NCBI GenBank assembly: GCA_031256395.1
Contig: JAIRQQ010000128.1
Coordinates: forward strand, 1 to 42,276
Source: Nitrososphaerota archaeon
GTDB taxonomy: Archaea; Thermoproteota; Bathyarchaeia; Bathyarchaeales; Bathycorpusculaceae
Direction: 5' to 3'
Length of the DNA stretch: 42,276 bases
Positions 31,797-41,243 of the stretch are shown one piece after another (within the stretch, counting starts at the first letter, position 1; every line of letters begins with the position of its first letter). The notes beneath the pieces were generated by a model that saw only the letters and a list, made by a program, of their open reading frames with translations, searched no databases and was not told where the DNA came from. Both the position numbers and the translations under genes were made by a program.

Positions 31797-32585
31797 ATGC
31801 GCATTACCCAAATAGTAAACATACACACCGAGAGCCCCTCAGTTAAAACCTACACCTTTGTAGACAAGCTCTGTAGCACGGCTCGACCAGGCCAGTTTTT
31901 GATGCTCTGGATTCCAGGCATTGACGAAATTCCACTAAGTATCATGGGCACCACAAATGACCTAGTTTCAGTTGCAGTTAAAGCCGTAGGAGACGCCACC
32001 CGACACCTCCACAACCTCGAAGCAGGCGCAACCATAGGTGTGCGAGGACCCTTTGGCACAAGCTTCACCGAGAACACGGGAAGAGTACTTCTAATTGGCG
32101 GCGGAACCGGAATCGCACCCTTGTTGTTTTTAGCAAAACGCCTGCAACCAAAAGCTACCCATCTGGCCTTTGTAGAGGGCGCCAAAACTAAAACTGAGCT
32201 ACTATTTGTCAGCGAACTAGGCGGGGTGTGTCAAGAGCAGAATCTAATAACCACCACCGACGATGGCACAGCAGGTCTGCAGTGTCTTGTTACCCAACCG
32301 CTGGCAAATCTGCTTGACAAAGAATCCTTTGATATGGTCTACACCTGTGGACCTGAGAGGATGGTTAAAAAAATCTTTGACCTAGCTGAGCAACACAAAC
32401 TACCTCTTGAGGCGAGCTTGGAGAGACTGATGCGATGCGGCATAGGCTTATGTGGAAGCTGCATGCTGGGCAAATACCGCGTATGCCGAGACGGCCCCGT
32501 ATTTACATCCACACAACTCCGAGAAGTCAAAGATGAACTAGGAATTTCAAAAATAGGCTTTGATGGATCACGTATACCCATCTAA
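31797..32585 (+). CDS. pyrK: dihydroorotate dehydrogenase electron-transfer subunit
   Basis: A 262-residue ferredoxin-reductase-like protein. It has an FAD domain (LMLWIPGIDEIPLSI), an NAD domain (LLIGGGTGIAPLLFLAKRL, YTCGPERMVKK) and a C-terminal [2Fe-2S] cluster site with cysteines in RCGIGLCGSC and RVCRDGPVF. It passes electrons from the PyrD flavin to NAD. The ATG 4 nt after the pyrD stop gives the family's normal N terminus. The frame is open to a TTG at 31767, which would overlap pyrD. Confidence 0.93.
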   Translation: MRITQIVNIHTESPSVKTYTFVDKLCSTARPGQFLMLWIPGIDEIPLSIMGTTNDLVSVAVKAVGDATRHLHNLEAGATIGVRGPFGTSFTENTGRVLLIGGGTGIAPLLFLAKRLQPKATHLAFVEGAKTKTELLFVSELGGVCQEQNLITTTDDGTAGLQCLVTQPLANLLDKESFDMVYTCGPERMVKKIFDLAEQHKLPLEASLERLMRCGIGLCGSCMLGKYRVCRDGPVFTSTQLREVKDELGISKIGFDGSRIPI

Positions 32586-32621
32586 CAACAAACAACAGCA
32601 ACAATATACACAAAAAGCAAG

Positions 32622-32644
32622 TTGAGGCTGATTTTTAGCCTTCT
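32622..32644 (+). terminator. hairpin after pyrK
   Basis: GAGGCT and AGCCTTC pair around the T-rich loop gattttt, between pyrK and the convergent AlkD-like gene. Probable termination or mRNA end structure. Confidence 0.4.
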
Positions 32645-32681
32645 AAATAATGCCAACAGCAGATACAGATCCATTTTTTGA

Positions 32682-33335
32682 TCAGAGGTATTTACTAGCT
32701 TCTTTGATGGAGAGATTAGTCATTTTATCTCTGTGGGTTGTTATGAATGTTTGTACCCAGACAGGGTTTGTTTTGCTGTATTCGCGCAAACTCCAGCCAA
32801 TGGCTTTGTTTATGAAAAATTCAGTTTGTCCAAAATTGTTAAGGATTATTTGTTCTAGTAAAGCAGTATTGGTTTTTTCTTTTCGCATCAGTTGATGGTC
32901 AATAGCAATGCGTCTTAGCCAAAAGTTAGAATCGGTACTCCATTCAATCAAGACCGAGTTAACTTTGGGAAAATTTAGGGCAATCCCGCCTACAATGCGA
33001 TCTAAACAATCAATGGTATCCCACCAGGATTTGGTGGTAGCAAGTTTTTTTAGGCGAGAAATATCCTCCGGCCCAAGCAACTTTGCAAGCACCGCTAAAT
33101 AGTCCAGAGCCAAGTATTGAAATTCACGCTCTTTTTCCCAACATTTATCAATAAAAGTCCAGTTTATGGCAGGCTCTTTTTTTGCTAGAGTTAAAAAGGG
33201 TTTAGAGAGTTCTCTGCGTTTGGGTGTGGGGATACCTAAAAAGGGGAACATATCGCGCATATATTTGCTCATCTTGGCTGCCGCTTGAGAGTCAGCGGCA
33301 ACACAGTAGGTTTCAAATATTGTTTGGTAATCCAC
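32682..33335 (-). CDS. AlkD-like DNA alkylation repair protein
   Basis: A 217-residue all-helical HEAT-like repeat protein. Characteristic blocks are FPFLGIPTPKRRELSKPFL, WEKEREFQYLALDYL, TTKSWWDTIDCLD, SNFWLRRIAIDHQL and EFFINKAIGWSLREYSKTNPVWV. The W-W-D and final R-E-Y-S-K residues are those of AlkD glycosylases, which remove 3-methyl- and 7-methyl-purines. No signal or membrane segment is seen. It is a single gene, convergent with pyrK and divergent from folE. Confidence 0.9.
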   Translation of the reverse strand: MDYQTIFETYCVAADSQAAAKMSKYMRDMFPFLGIPTPKRRELSKPFLTLAKKEPAINWTFIDKCWEKEREFQYLALDYLAVLAKLLGPEDISRLKKLATTKSWWDTIDCLDRIVGGIALNFPKVNSVLIEWSTDSNFWLRRIAIDHQLMRKEKTNTALLEQIILNNFGQTEFFINKAIGWSLREYSKTNPVWVQTFITTHRDKMTNLSIKEASKYL

Positions 33336-33511
33336 GGTTAGGCCTCAATAGTTAGGTAAATGCCGTGCATATAACTTTATTTTTTTATTGGTTGTGCTCT
33401 TAGCTTATCGACAAAGTTATACCTAAAAAGTAAACAGCCCAGCGCAGATTTTTAACTTGCAGTTTGGGTTGTTAGGGGAGATAACAAGGGTTGTTGGCTT
33501 ATTTTTGCGGA

Positions 33512-33536
33512 ATTTTTATATTTGTATATAAAAAAT
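33512..33536 (+). promoter_or_regulatory. TATA region of the folate operon
   Basis: TTTTTATATTTGTATATAAA contains two overlapping TATA-like boxes. The predicted start near 33550-33560 leaves a leader of about 150 nt before the preferred folE ATG. The leader is open in the folE frame from a GTG at 33572 and could encode a 44-residue extension with a CxxC, though no SD precedes that GTG. Confidence 0.5.
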
Positions 33537-33703
33537 TACATAACGATGAAAAAATTTACAGGCAATAGTGTGTGAGGGAGCCTAACACAGCAAGTAAAAG
33601 CCAACCTTGCATTTATTGCTTGTTAAATCAGATATCTGTGGTTAAGCGTGTTCCAGTAAAAGCATTTAACGCAGATAGAAAAACAGATAGGCAGTGTGAG
33701 CGG

Positions 33704-34258
33704 ATGATCGATAAAAAGAGAATCGAAAACGCAGTAAAGGAAATCTTGTTTGCGATTGGCGAGGATCCTACCAGAGAAGGGCTGGTTGAAACACCTGCAA
33801 GAGTGGCAGATATGTATGCAGAGATATTTGCGGGACTCCACACTAACCCAAAAGGCTGTACCAAAATTTTCCACGAGTCCGAAAACAGCGGCCTTGTTGT
33901 GGTAAAAGACATTGCATTTCAATCGGTATGCGAGCACCACTTAATACCGTTTATAGGTAAAGCATGTATAGCCTACAAACCCAAGGACGGACGCATACTG
34001 GGTCTTAGCAAAGCCGCGCGCATACTTGACATATTATCAGCAAGGCCTCAAGTGCAAGAAAGACTCACCGCGCAGGTGGCTCAGACCATAATGGAAATCG
34101 TTGAACCCAAAGGCGTATACGTCTATATTGAAGCCGAACACTTGTGCATGACCATGAGAGGAGTAAAAAAGCCTGGAGCAAAAACCGCCACCACATGCAT
34201 AAAAGGCGAGATCAGCGAGAGTGATATTGCCACCGTTAGGGGCGGTAATTATAGTTAA
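33704..34258 (+). CDS. folE: GTP cyclohydrolase I (FolE type)
   Basis: A 184-residue protein that converts GTP to dihydroneopterin triphosphate. The family's metal site is complete: [18 protein letters not shown] (Cys, His) and [15 protein letters not shown] (Cys). [18 protein letters not shown] and the final TTCIKG are also typical. The frame extends upstream to a GTG at 33572, but family length and N terminus favour the ATG at 33704. It is the first gene of folE-folP-folBK, overlapping folP by 38 nt. Most archaea use MptA instead of this bacterial/eukaryotic type. Confidence 0.92.
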   Translation: MIDKKRIENAVKEILFAIGEDPTREGLVETPARVADMYAEIFAGLHTNPKGCTKIFHESENSGLVVVKDIAFQSVCEHHLIPFIGKACIAYKPKDGRILGLSKAARILDILSARPQVQERLTAQVAQTIMEIVEPKGVYVYIEAEHLCMTMRGVKKPGAKTATTCIKGEISESDIATVRGGNYS

Positions 34259-35489
34259 TGTAAGAATAATCTATCCAAAAAATATAGCTGAAGCAGTAAA
34301 AGAAATACATAAAATAGAAACCGACATCAACCTCACCGAGTGGATGGCCAACAAAGCCGTTCAGATATGTATGGTTGTTGAGGGTCTCTCACCTTTTGTT
34401 GCAGACACACTTAAACAAGAGCTAATCAATGTCGGTGGCGCAGCTCTTATTCAAAGAAACGGGAGCCAGGGTGTGCTGGAGAATACAAATGCGCTTATTG
34501 TGGGCAATTTAGATCAAATAAAAAAGATGCTTAAAAAATTAGAGACCTACCCCGAGACATTAGCGGATATAGGTTCTAAGATACAATTAGCCGCACAAAG
34601 CATAGAGCCAAAAGAACCCCGCTATTATTGTTGCAGAGAACACAGATTGGAAATCGGCAAAAAAACATATACCGTGGGCATCTTAAACATAACTACAGAT
34701 TCATTTTCGGGCGATGGCCTACTAAAACCAGAGACACACAACAAAACATCTGATAAAGAGTCGATCAGAGACAGAGAGCAACTTGTTGAGGCGGCATGCC
34801 GCAGGGCAGAAGAAATGGTTGCCGATGGAGCGGATATAATTGATGTTGGAGGTGAATCCACAAGGCCAGGCTATATCGCGGTGGATGAGCGCGAAGAATT
34901 AGATAGAATAATAGGGGTTGTGGAGCATCTGGTCAAAACGCTCAAGGTACCCATTTCGGTTGATACTTCAAAATTATATGTTGCCGAAGAGGCACTCAAA
35001 GCAGGCGTACATATCATAAATGATGTCAATGGATTGATAAAAGAACCCAAAATTGCGCAACGGGCAGCCGCATATGGCGCGGGAGTTATTGCTATGCACA
35101 ATCCCGATGGTCCCATAACCGGGGACCTTTTTAGCCACCTCACATGTTCTTTGAGAAAAAGTGTAGATATAGCATTGAGTGCAGGGTTAAAACCAGAAAA
35201 CATTGTTTTGGATCCAGGGATAGGGTTTGGTAAAACCTTGGAACAAAATTTGGAAGTCATGCGACGACTCGAGGAACTTAGATGTCTGGGCTATCCGGTT
35301 TTGCTTGGTACTTCAAGAAAATCCATGATAGGTAAAGTTTTGGATCTGCCAGTAAATGAGCGCCTAGAGGGCACAGCCGCTACAGTTACCCTTGGAGTTG
35401 CTAAAGGGGTTGATTTCATAAGGGTACATGATATAAAAGAGATGCAAAGAGTCGTAAAGATGAGCGATGCAATGATTAGAGGAATATAA
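34221..35489 (+). CDS. folP: dihydropteroate synthase with N-terminal extension
   Basis: A 422-residue protein. Residues 140-422 form a true [80 protein letters not shown] and IRVHDIKEM. It joins pABA to hydroxymethyl-dihydropterin diphosphate. The first 135 residues ([19 protein letters not shown] ... [15 protein letters not shown]) are an extra domain that I associate with DHPS of some Firmicutes and Chloroflexi. It starts with GTG (or TTG 34227) inside folE and ends on a TAATG junction with folBK. Confidence 0.92.
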   Translation: MILPPLGAVIIVNVRIIYPKNIAEAVKEIHKIETDINLTEWMANKAVQICMVVEGLSPFVADTLKQELINVGGAALIQRNGSQGVLENTNALIVGNLDQIKKMLKKLETYPETLADIGSKIQLAAQSIEPKEPRYYCCREHRLEIGKKTYTVGILNITTDSFSGDGLLKPETHNKTSDKESIRDREQLVEAACRRAEEMVADGADIIDVGGESTRPGYIAVDEREELDRIIGVVEHLVKTLKVPISVDTSKLYVAEEALKAGVHIINDVNGLIKEPKIAQRAAAYGAGVIAMHNPDGPITGDLFSHLTCSLRKSVDIALSAGLKPENIVLDPGIGFGKTLEQNLEVMRRLEELRCLGYPVLLGTSRKSMIGKVLDLPVNERLEGTAATVTLGVAKGVDFIRVHDIKEMQRVVKMSDAMIRGI

Positions 35490-36445
35490 TGTCAGCACCT
35501 ATGCAACATATGGATAAAATACTAATTGAGGGCCTAAAAGCTTGGGGAAAACATGGAGTTTTGGATTTTGAGAAACAATACCCACAAGCATTCACAGTTG
35601 ATATGGAAATATGGGCAGACCTCTCAAAGGCCTACTTAAGTGATAATTTAGAGGACACCGTGAATTACGCCTGCATTTATGAGGTAATAAAGACAGTTAT
35701 TGAAACTCAGAGTTTCAGGCTTGTTGAGCGGCTGGCATTTGTGATTTTAGAAAAAGTTTTCCGCCATGATGTGCGGATACAGAGAATCAGAATTCGATTG
35801 ATAAAAAATAAAGCACCCCTAGAGGGACAAGTGGATAGTATTGGGGTGGAGATTGAAAAAAACAGAACCCAAGTTTTACTACAAGATACGTGCAAGATTA
35901 TAGAGACAAATGTTAACGCAGATACAAGTGCAAAAACAGATACCGATGAGGGATATAGAGCAGTACTGGCATTGGGGTCAAACGTCGGCGATAAACATCA
36001 AAATATGCAAAGAGCCCTAGAAATGTTGTCTGATTGTGACGGCATCGTTATTTTAAATAAGTCTAAATTGTATGAAACCGAACCAGTGGGTTATGTTGAT
36101 CAAGAGAAATTCTACAATGCCGCAATTCTTGTAAAAACAACATTGAACCCGTTTGATTTGTACAGTAAAATTAAGGATATTGAAAATAATTTAGGGCGAA
36201 AAAAGACGATCAGATGGGGTCCAAGACTCATAGATATTGACATAATAGCATATGAACGATGTGTGATCAATACAAAAGGTTTGACTTTACCACATAAAGA
36301 ATACATGCAAAGAGCATTTGTCCTAAAGCCCATCTCAGACATGCCCGATGCAGTCGAAGTTACAGGATTAAACATGACACTTATAGAAAAAATGACTACA
36401 TGCGCAGATGACTATCAGGGCCTAAAATGCATTGGCTCTCTATGA
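35489..36445 (+). CDS. folBK: dihydroneopterin aldolase / HPPK fusion
   Basis: A 318-residue fusion. Residues 8-130 are FolB (KILIEGLKAWGKHGVLDFEK, DLEDTVNY-like NLEDTVNYACIYEV, RLVERLAFVI). After a short linker, residues 152-310 are FolK (AVLALGSNVGDKHQNM, SKLYETEPVGY, FYNAAILVKT, RWGPRLIDIDIIAY, LPHKEYMQRAFVLKPI). The aldolase makes 6-hydroxymethyl-dihydropterin, and the kinase transfers diphosphate to it. GAGG lies before the ATG, which overlaps the folP stop. The fusion is common in bacteria and unusual for archaea. Confidence 0.93.
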   Translation: MSAPMQHMDKILIEGLKAWGKHGVLDFEKQYPQAFTVDMEIWADLSKAYLSDNLEDTVNYACIYEVIKTVIETQSFRLVERLAFVILEKVFRHDVRIQRIRIRLIKNKAPLEGQVDSIGVEIEKNRTQVLLQDTCKIIETNVNADTSAKTDTDEGYRAVLALGSNVGDKHQNMQRALEMLSDCDGIVILNKSKLYETEPVGYVDQEKFYNAAILVKTTLNPFDLYSKIKDIENNLGRKKTIRWGPRLIDIDIIAYERCVINTKGLTLPHKEYMQRAFVLKPISDMPDAVEVTGLNMTLIEKMTTCADDYQGLKCIGSL

Positions 36446-36596
36446 GCTATATTTAACTCAAAATCAGCAAGATAAAGTCCAGATATCTTGTGCAATAATG
36501 TCTGTTTTTAGTTATCAATAACAAGCGGCAAGTTTAGGGCTCATACTTATGCCTGTTCGCCATAGTTTTTCTATTGATATCGAATATACGGAAAAC

Positions 36597-37847
36597 TCAC
36601 TTTGTGGTATGGCGTTTGTTTTTGCGCAACTTGGATATAAAAAATAAACCAACAACAACACAGACTATGAGAACTATTATGCCTACAACAGACCCAATTA
36701 AGAAAACCCATAAAGATTCAGATGAAACAAAGGGAGAATTACCATTAGAAGATGGAGAAGGCCCCAAAGGCAAAACACTACCATAACCAACGGGTACATA
36801 TTGCTCATTTGCAGAACTGACTTCGTTAATAAATATGGTTGAACTATAATCAGGGAAATTGAGGGTGTATCCTCCAATTGCATATAAGAGATCATCAACA
36901 ACTGCCACACCAAACATTCTCCGAGGAGTGGACATAGGTTCGGCTGTTGACCACGTATTCGTTACAGGATCATAAACATCGGTTCTTGTTTCCTCAAAGA
37001 AATAGATTTTTTGAGGAGCAAAAAATCCAGTTGTTACACCTGTAGCTGCATCATAAACCATGCCCATAGGTGCTGAATTTACTTCTTTCCACACATCAAA
37101 CTTTGTATCATAAACAATAACTTTGCTCGCCAGAGTAGTAAAACCATTGGAAGTTTTACCATAAAATGAACCGATAACGAATAGTTTATCATCCACTACC
37201 GCTAAAACAAAATCATACATAGATGTTGCGATGTCGGTAGGTATACTGGGTTTTTCAGTCCATACATCAGTAACTGGGTCATACATAACCAAAGCCAGCT
37301 TTGACATAGTAGATCCCATTTCTGTAATGCCTAAGATGAAAATTTTTTCACCCACAACATGGGCTTTAATATTATTTAAGCTAATTGGAGGGGGAGTTTT
37401 AGTGCCCCAACTGTTGGTAACTGTATCATAAACCTCATTTATCCCAATTATATAGGCACTACTACTAACTGGCATGGGTTTAGTGCCCGCCTCACCCACC
37501 CCAAATGGCTGGGGATCTGGATCATAAAGAGTACTGCTTATACAGTAAATTTTACCTTGATAAGTAGCTATAGCAAAGTTACTTTGGGGGGTTGGCATAG
37601 GTGCTAAAGTGGTCCAAGTATCAGTTTTAGGATCATAACGCTCATTAGTGCCAAAATTATCTCCTCCAATAGCGTAAATTTTGCCATCTACAGCAACAAC
37701 ACCTAAACCACTTCGTGGCTCACGCATAGACTCTTTTATATTCCAAGAATCTTCAACTATCTCTGAGGCAGAAACAGAATTAAGCGCTGTTACAAATGAT
37801 CCGCTTATGAAAAATAAAAGTAGTATAACAGCAATGAGTTTATTCAT
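36597..37847 (-). CDS. kelch-repeat surface protein with C-terminal membrane anchor
   Basis: A 416-residue protein. The N-terminal signal peptide (MNKLIAVILLLFFISGSFVTA) is followed by about six kelch blades with repeated IYAIGG, YDPxTDTW and R-x-x-x-G-V-A-V-V-D motifs. A Ser/Pro/Gly linker, one transmembrane helix (WVFLIGSVVGIIVLIVCVVVGLFF) and a basic tail (KLRKNKRH) end the protein. The beta-propeller therefore faces outward. An upstream in-frame ATG at 37886 would add 13 residues before the signal peptide and is less likely. The ligand is unknown; adhesion or glycan binding are options. The gene is monocistronic. Confidence 0.8.
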   Translation of the reverse strand: MNKLIAVILLLFFISGSFVTALNSVSASEIVEDSWNIKESMREPRSGLGVVAVDGKIYAIGGDNFGTNERYDPKTDTWTTLAPMPTPQSNFAIATYQGKIYCISSTLYDPDPQPFGVGEAGTKPMPVSSSAYIIGINEVYDTVTNSWGTKTPPPISLNNIKAHVVGEKIFILGITEMGSTMSKLALVMYDPVTDVWTEKPSIPTDIATSMYDFVLAVVDDKLFVIGSFYGKTSNGFTTLASKVIVYDTKFDVWKEVNSAPMGMVYDAATGVTTGFFAPQKIYFFEETRTDVYDPVTNTWSTAEPMSTPRRMFGVAVVDDLLYAIGGYTLNFPDYSSTIFINEVSSANEQYVPVGYGSVLPLGPSPSSNGNSPFVSSESLWVFLIGSVVGIIVLIVCVVVGLFFISKLRKNKRHTTK

Positions 37848-38047
37848 GCTTAACCACAAGCATATTTGATTTTCTGGATATAACATTTACTGCCAAACAT
37901 TTGAAATATAAATAATCAAACCATTTCCGCAGATTACGTTTTACCACAATAACTCAAAATAAATGAAGAGAACATCTGAAGGATTAATGATCAACTAAAC
38001 GACCTAATCTTATACAGGAAGTTTAGTACTTTAAACTATGATATTGT

Positions 38048-39610
38048 TTAAAATAGGGCAGTATCTTGCAGGTAGTTCTTATCAGTTTTTAGGGCTATCT
38101 CGGCTTTTGTTAATTCGTTACCAAGATATGCAGAATGATCCAATTTTGAAACTAGGCCCATCTCCAAAATTTTTGTATACACTGCCTGAGCTGTTTTTCC
38201 CTTGATAACATTGAGAGGCTCAGGTGAATTGTTCACGGAGTAACGTATGGCAACTATCAGATGGTCAGTGTGGTCTATAAAAATTCTAAAAGCACCCATG
38301 GGATCAAGTGTAGCAGGTTCCACTTTTTCAGGGGCAATAATAACAGACTGAGTGGTAGCTTCTAGGTTTCTGTTGTAGGGTTCTTCGTGGGCACGTTTGT
38401 CTTTGAGAATCAAAAGGTCTATACCGAGGTCTTTTGGGACGGAGTTGCGTTTTTTAGCTAGAAACATCATTTTTGTAGCAACAACTTCCTCAGCAACAGT
38501 CCCTTTTGCTTTGTTGCTTTTCTCGGTTGCTAAGAGGATACCTCCGCCTATTTCTGCTGAGATACGGGTCAAAACTACATTTAGGCCCACAGAGTCTGCG
38601 TCAAAGAGCTCTGTTACATTGGAAATCCCCACAAACAGGGGCACCGCAGGGTTTCGCTGGGCGAACTCTTTGAAAGCAAGAAATGAGTTGAGAATTTCTT
38701 GGGGGTCCAAAATCAAATCCGCTAGGACATTATTTACACCTAGACTTTGGGCTTTGGTGATAATTTCTTCAAGGAACTCGACGCGTTCAGAGGCACTTTT
38801 TGGCATGTAGCCTATGTTTTGGTTAGTGGGGATAACAACCACGGGGATATCTTTGATGCAGGGGGCTATGGCTTGGATGTTTCCTGCATCAGCGCTCAAG
38901 ACTAGTTGTACCCCAGCTTTTACGGCGGCTTTAATCTCTTCTGGATCAAGTGAATCAATACTCAACGGTAAATTGGTAACTTCTCTGACCCAGTGGATCA
39001 GCTGGGCGGCTTTTTGGGGTTGGGATTCACCTGCAGCCATACCCACATCGATAAAATCCGCACCTGCCAAAGCAAAGCGACGAGCGGTTTGTTGAACAGT
39101 TTCTTTGTCCATCAGTGCGGCATCCACGATTTCGGCAAGCACTCGCAGAGGAAAATCTCTACCAACCGCAACCCCGCCCACCAGCATGTTGCCTGGTTTT
39201 TGGAGCAGGGTGGTGCGTTGGTTTTCAACTTTTTCTATTTCTGCCAGAGCTTTTGCAGTTAGCTGCTGCTTTAGTAGCTCATCAGCAGGGGTGGTTGTTG
39301 AGAGGTTGACTTCGCATAGCATATCTAGTACAACAGAAAGATCTGCAGCATATTTGGGGCCCTTATAGGCAGGAACCCTGAGGGCTGTTGTGATGGTTGC
39401 TGTGTCTCCTCTTAGTAGTCCAGGGGTTAGGATGAGGTTAAAGCTGGTGAGGTTTTTTTTGTCTTTTAAGCTCTCAATAATGGTTTGGGGGGTTAAAAAA
39501 GCGGCAACCGCTGTCTTTAGGGCAACAACCTCGGTTTCGATTGAGCTTTGGTTAGCGTATGTAGTAACGGTTTCGGTTGCTAGTTGTCCGGTGACAAGGA
39601 GTACCTTCAT
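38048..39610 (-). CDS. dihydropteroate synthase-like protein of the H4MPT pathway
   Basis: A 520-residue protein related to the archaeal 'DHPS-related' family (MJ0107-like). The N-terminal 140 residues form a domain starting MKVLLVTGQLATE. The TIM barrel follows with ADFIDVGMAAGESQPQKAA, LPLSIDSLDPEEI, LVLSADAGNI and LADLILDPQEI in place of the usual DHPS motifs. The C-terminal part is family-specific. It lies next to beta-RFAP synthase and the DUF447 gene, so it likely joins the pterin to the ribofuranosylaminobenzene unit or a related step. This function is inferred. Confidence 0.82.
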   Translation of the reverse strand: MKVLLVTGQLATETVTTYANQSSIETEVVALKTAVAAFLTPQTIIESLKDKKNLTSFNLILTPGLLRGDTATITTALRVPAYKGPKYAADLSVVLDMLCEVNLSTTTPADELLKQQLTAKALAEIEKVENQRTTLLQKPGNMLVGGVAVGRDFPLRVLAEIVDAALMDKETVQQTARRFALAGADFIDVGMAAGESQPQKAAQLIHWVREVTNLPLSIDSLDPEEIKAAVKAGVQLVLSADAGNIQAIAPCIKDIPVVVIPTNQNIGYMPKSASERVEFLEEIITKAQSLGVNNVLADLILDPQEILNSFLAFKEFAQRNPAVPLFVGISNVTELFDADSVGLNVVLTRISAEIGGGILLATEKSNKAKGTVAEEVVATKMMFLAKKRNSVPKDLGIDLLILKDKRAHEEPYNRNLEATTQSVIIAPEKVEPATLDPMGAFRIFIDHTDHLIVAIRYSVNNSPEPLNVIKGKTAQAVYTKILEMGLVSKLDHSAYLGNELTKAEIALKTDKNYLQDTALF

Positions 39611-39612
39611 GT

Positions 39613-40563
39613 TTAGGCCTCGACTTTGATGGTTGCGCCTTGGTTGTTGGCTTTTACGATGAATGCTTCTCCGCCGGTGTTGGCTTGGAGGTGGTCTTGG
39701 ACTTTAGTTAGAAATGTGTTTGCTTGTTGTTGTTTTAGAACGGCATAGAGTGCGGGTCCCCAGGAGCTTTGGCCGACTCCGTAGGCGCCTTGTTGTTGCA
39801 TAAATTTAATACATTTTGTGGCTGGGGGTTTGGCGTAGGTTCCGCCTTGGGTTTGGGCAAAGTGGTTGCCGGTTAGAATTTGGATTTCTGTGAGGGCCGC
39901 TCCAAAGGTTTCGATGTCATGTTCGGCTATGGCGGGAAGTAGTTTGAACATGATTAAGCGGCAAATCTGGCCCACGTCTTGGGCAGGCATGGTTGTGAGT
40001 TGGTCAAATGCTTGTTTTTCTTCAGAGTTGGCTAAGCCTTTGGGTTGGTTGGGAGAGGCTACAATAAAACACCAGTCCGCAGGGAAAGGCTGGTGATAAA
40101 TTAGCGGTGGAGTGGCATTGGTTTTGGGATTTTTGCCGCCATCTACCACAAATCCGCCATACTCAAAGATACTGGTACCCACGCTTGTGCGTTTGGCGCG
40201 TCCAACGCTTGATGCAAGCTCGGGTATGGATGCTTGGAGGTTTGAGATTTTTGCAAGCGCAACAGCTATGGCTAGGGCGAGTTGGGTACCGGAGCCTAGG
40301 CCGCTGTGGCAGGGTATGGTTTGGGTGATATGGAGATGTGCTTTGGGGGTTATGTGATAGTTTGTGGAAAATTGAGCGATGATTTCTTGGGCGAGATTAG
40401 TTTGTTCACCGGTAATTTTGAGACTGGGGGCGCTTTGGGCGTGTAGTAGGACGTTTGGGTGATCTATGCCGACGCCTAAGCCGCCAAATATTCGGCCTAA
40501 CTCACCGTTCATATCAATTAGACCTAGGTGGAGTCTTGCGGGGGTTTTGATAAAGATCTTTAT
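39613..40563 (-). CDS. mptG: beta-ribofuranosylaminobenzene 5'-phosphate synthase (beta-RFAP synthase)
   Basis: A GHMP-kinase-fold protein of about 316 residues that condenses PRPP with p-aminobenzoate or 4-hydroxybenzoate, releasing CO2 in the former case, at the start of the H4MPT arm. The IPCHSGLGSGTQLALAIA loop, FGGLGVGIDHPN and TSVGTSIFEYGGFVVDGG are typical. The first ATG (40512) lies inside the conserved N terminus KTPARLHLGLIDMNGELGR. The frame continues upstream without ATG, GTG or TTG to an ATA at 40563-40561. That codon overlaps the UAA stop of the preceding gene (ATAA) and follows GGAGG by 8 nt. I therefore start it there. Confidence 0.85.
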   Translation of the reverse strand: MKIFIKTPARLHLGLIDMNGELGRIFGGLGVGIDHPNVLLHAQSAPSLKITGEQTNLAQEIIAQFSTNYHITPKAHLHITQTIPCHSGLGSGTQLALAIAVALAKISNLQASIPELASSVGRAKRTSVGTSIFEYGGFVVDGGKNPKTNATPPLIYHQPFPADWCFIVASPNQPKGLANSEEKQAFDQLTTMPAQDVGQICRLIMFKLLPAIAEHDIETFGAALTEIQILTGNHFAQTQGGTYAKPPATKCIKFMQQQGAYGVGQSSWGPALYAVLKQQQANTFLTKVQDHLQANTGGEAFIVKANNQGATIKVEA

Positions 40564-41243
40564 TGGGGTTGCCTCCAGAGTGCGATTTGTTTTTGCATCT
40601 CCACCATCACTGTGGTATAGATGCTGTTTGGTGCTACGCGTTCTACGATTTGGGCGTAGTCAAAGATTTGCTCAGCTAATTTGTTGGTTTGGGCTTGTTT
40701 TTGGGAGTTTGTATGATAGGTTTCTATGCGGGTGGCATTTATGAGAGCCTCAAGGGTTAGTGCAAAAGCACGGCTGTAGAGTTGAGAAACCCCAATTGGA
40801 GAGGAGGTTAGGTGTTCAATGCGGCAGATAACTAGGGTTTTTTCATCATTTAGAGGTTTAGAGTCTATCACGGTGACTTCGAGGGCAACCTCGGCAGCTT
40901 GCAACTTTTTTGCGGCTACATACTCGGCGGGGACAAACCACTCCAAAGGAAGATTCCCAGTAAAGAGGGTTTTTTTGAAAACCGTTTTGTAGAAGAGCTC
41001 TATGTCACAGGTAAAGTTTATGACGGCATATGGATTGGTTTTTAGGTTCTGCAGGGTTTTTGAGGTGTTAAAAATGGTTAGAGTTAGGTGTTTTTCATCC
41101 TGCAGGGTTATACCCATGGGTGCCGCATTAGAGGTACAATCGGAGTTTAGGGTAGTGACAATGGATTCATAAATTACAGTTTTTTGGAATCCAAAGGTGG
41201 ACAGTTGCCCTAAATCAGCTTGGAACCGCATAGACATGAGCAT
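40560..41243 (-). CDS. DUF447 family protein, flavin-binding split-barrel type
   Basis: A 227-residue protein with an FMN-binding split-barrel N-terminal domain (ESIVTTLNSDCTSNAAPMGI, NLKTNPYAVINFTCD) and a C-terminal helical part. The family is archaeal, and here the gene directly precedes beta-RFAP synthase, with which it is often linked. A role in H4MPT or pABA-related chemistry is suggested by position only. Starts at 41243, 41237 and 41231 are all in frame; the SD does not decide among them. Confidence 0.78.
   Translation of the reverse strand: MLMSMRFQADLGQLSTFGFQKTVIYESIVTTLNSDCTSNAAPMGITLQDEKHLTLTIFNTSKTLQNLKTNPYAVINFTCDIELFYKTVFKKTLFTGNLPLEWFVPAEYVAAKKLQAAEVALEVTVIDSKPLNDEKTLVICRIEHLTSSPIGVSQLYSRAFALTLEALINATRIETYHTNSQKQAQTNKLAEQIFDYAQIVERVAPNSIYTTVMVEMQKQIALWRQPQ
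40561..40576 (-). promoter_or_regulatory. Shine-Dalgarno and candidate ATA start of mptG
   Basis: GGAGG at 40576-40572 and ATA at 40563-40561 on the minus strand. The ATA overlaps the DUF447 stop codon in the same way that ATGA overlaps couple genes elsewhere in this window. Confidence 0.5.
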
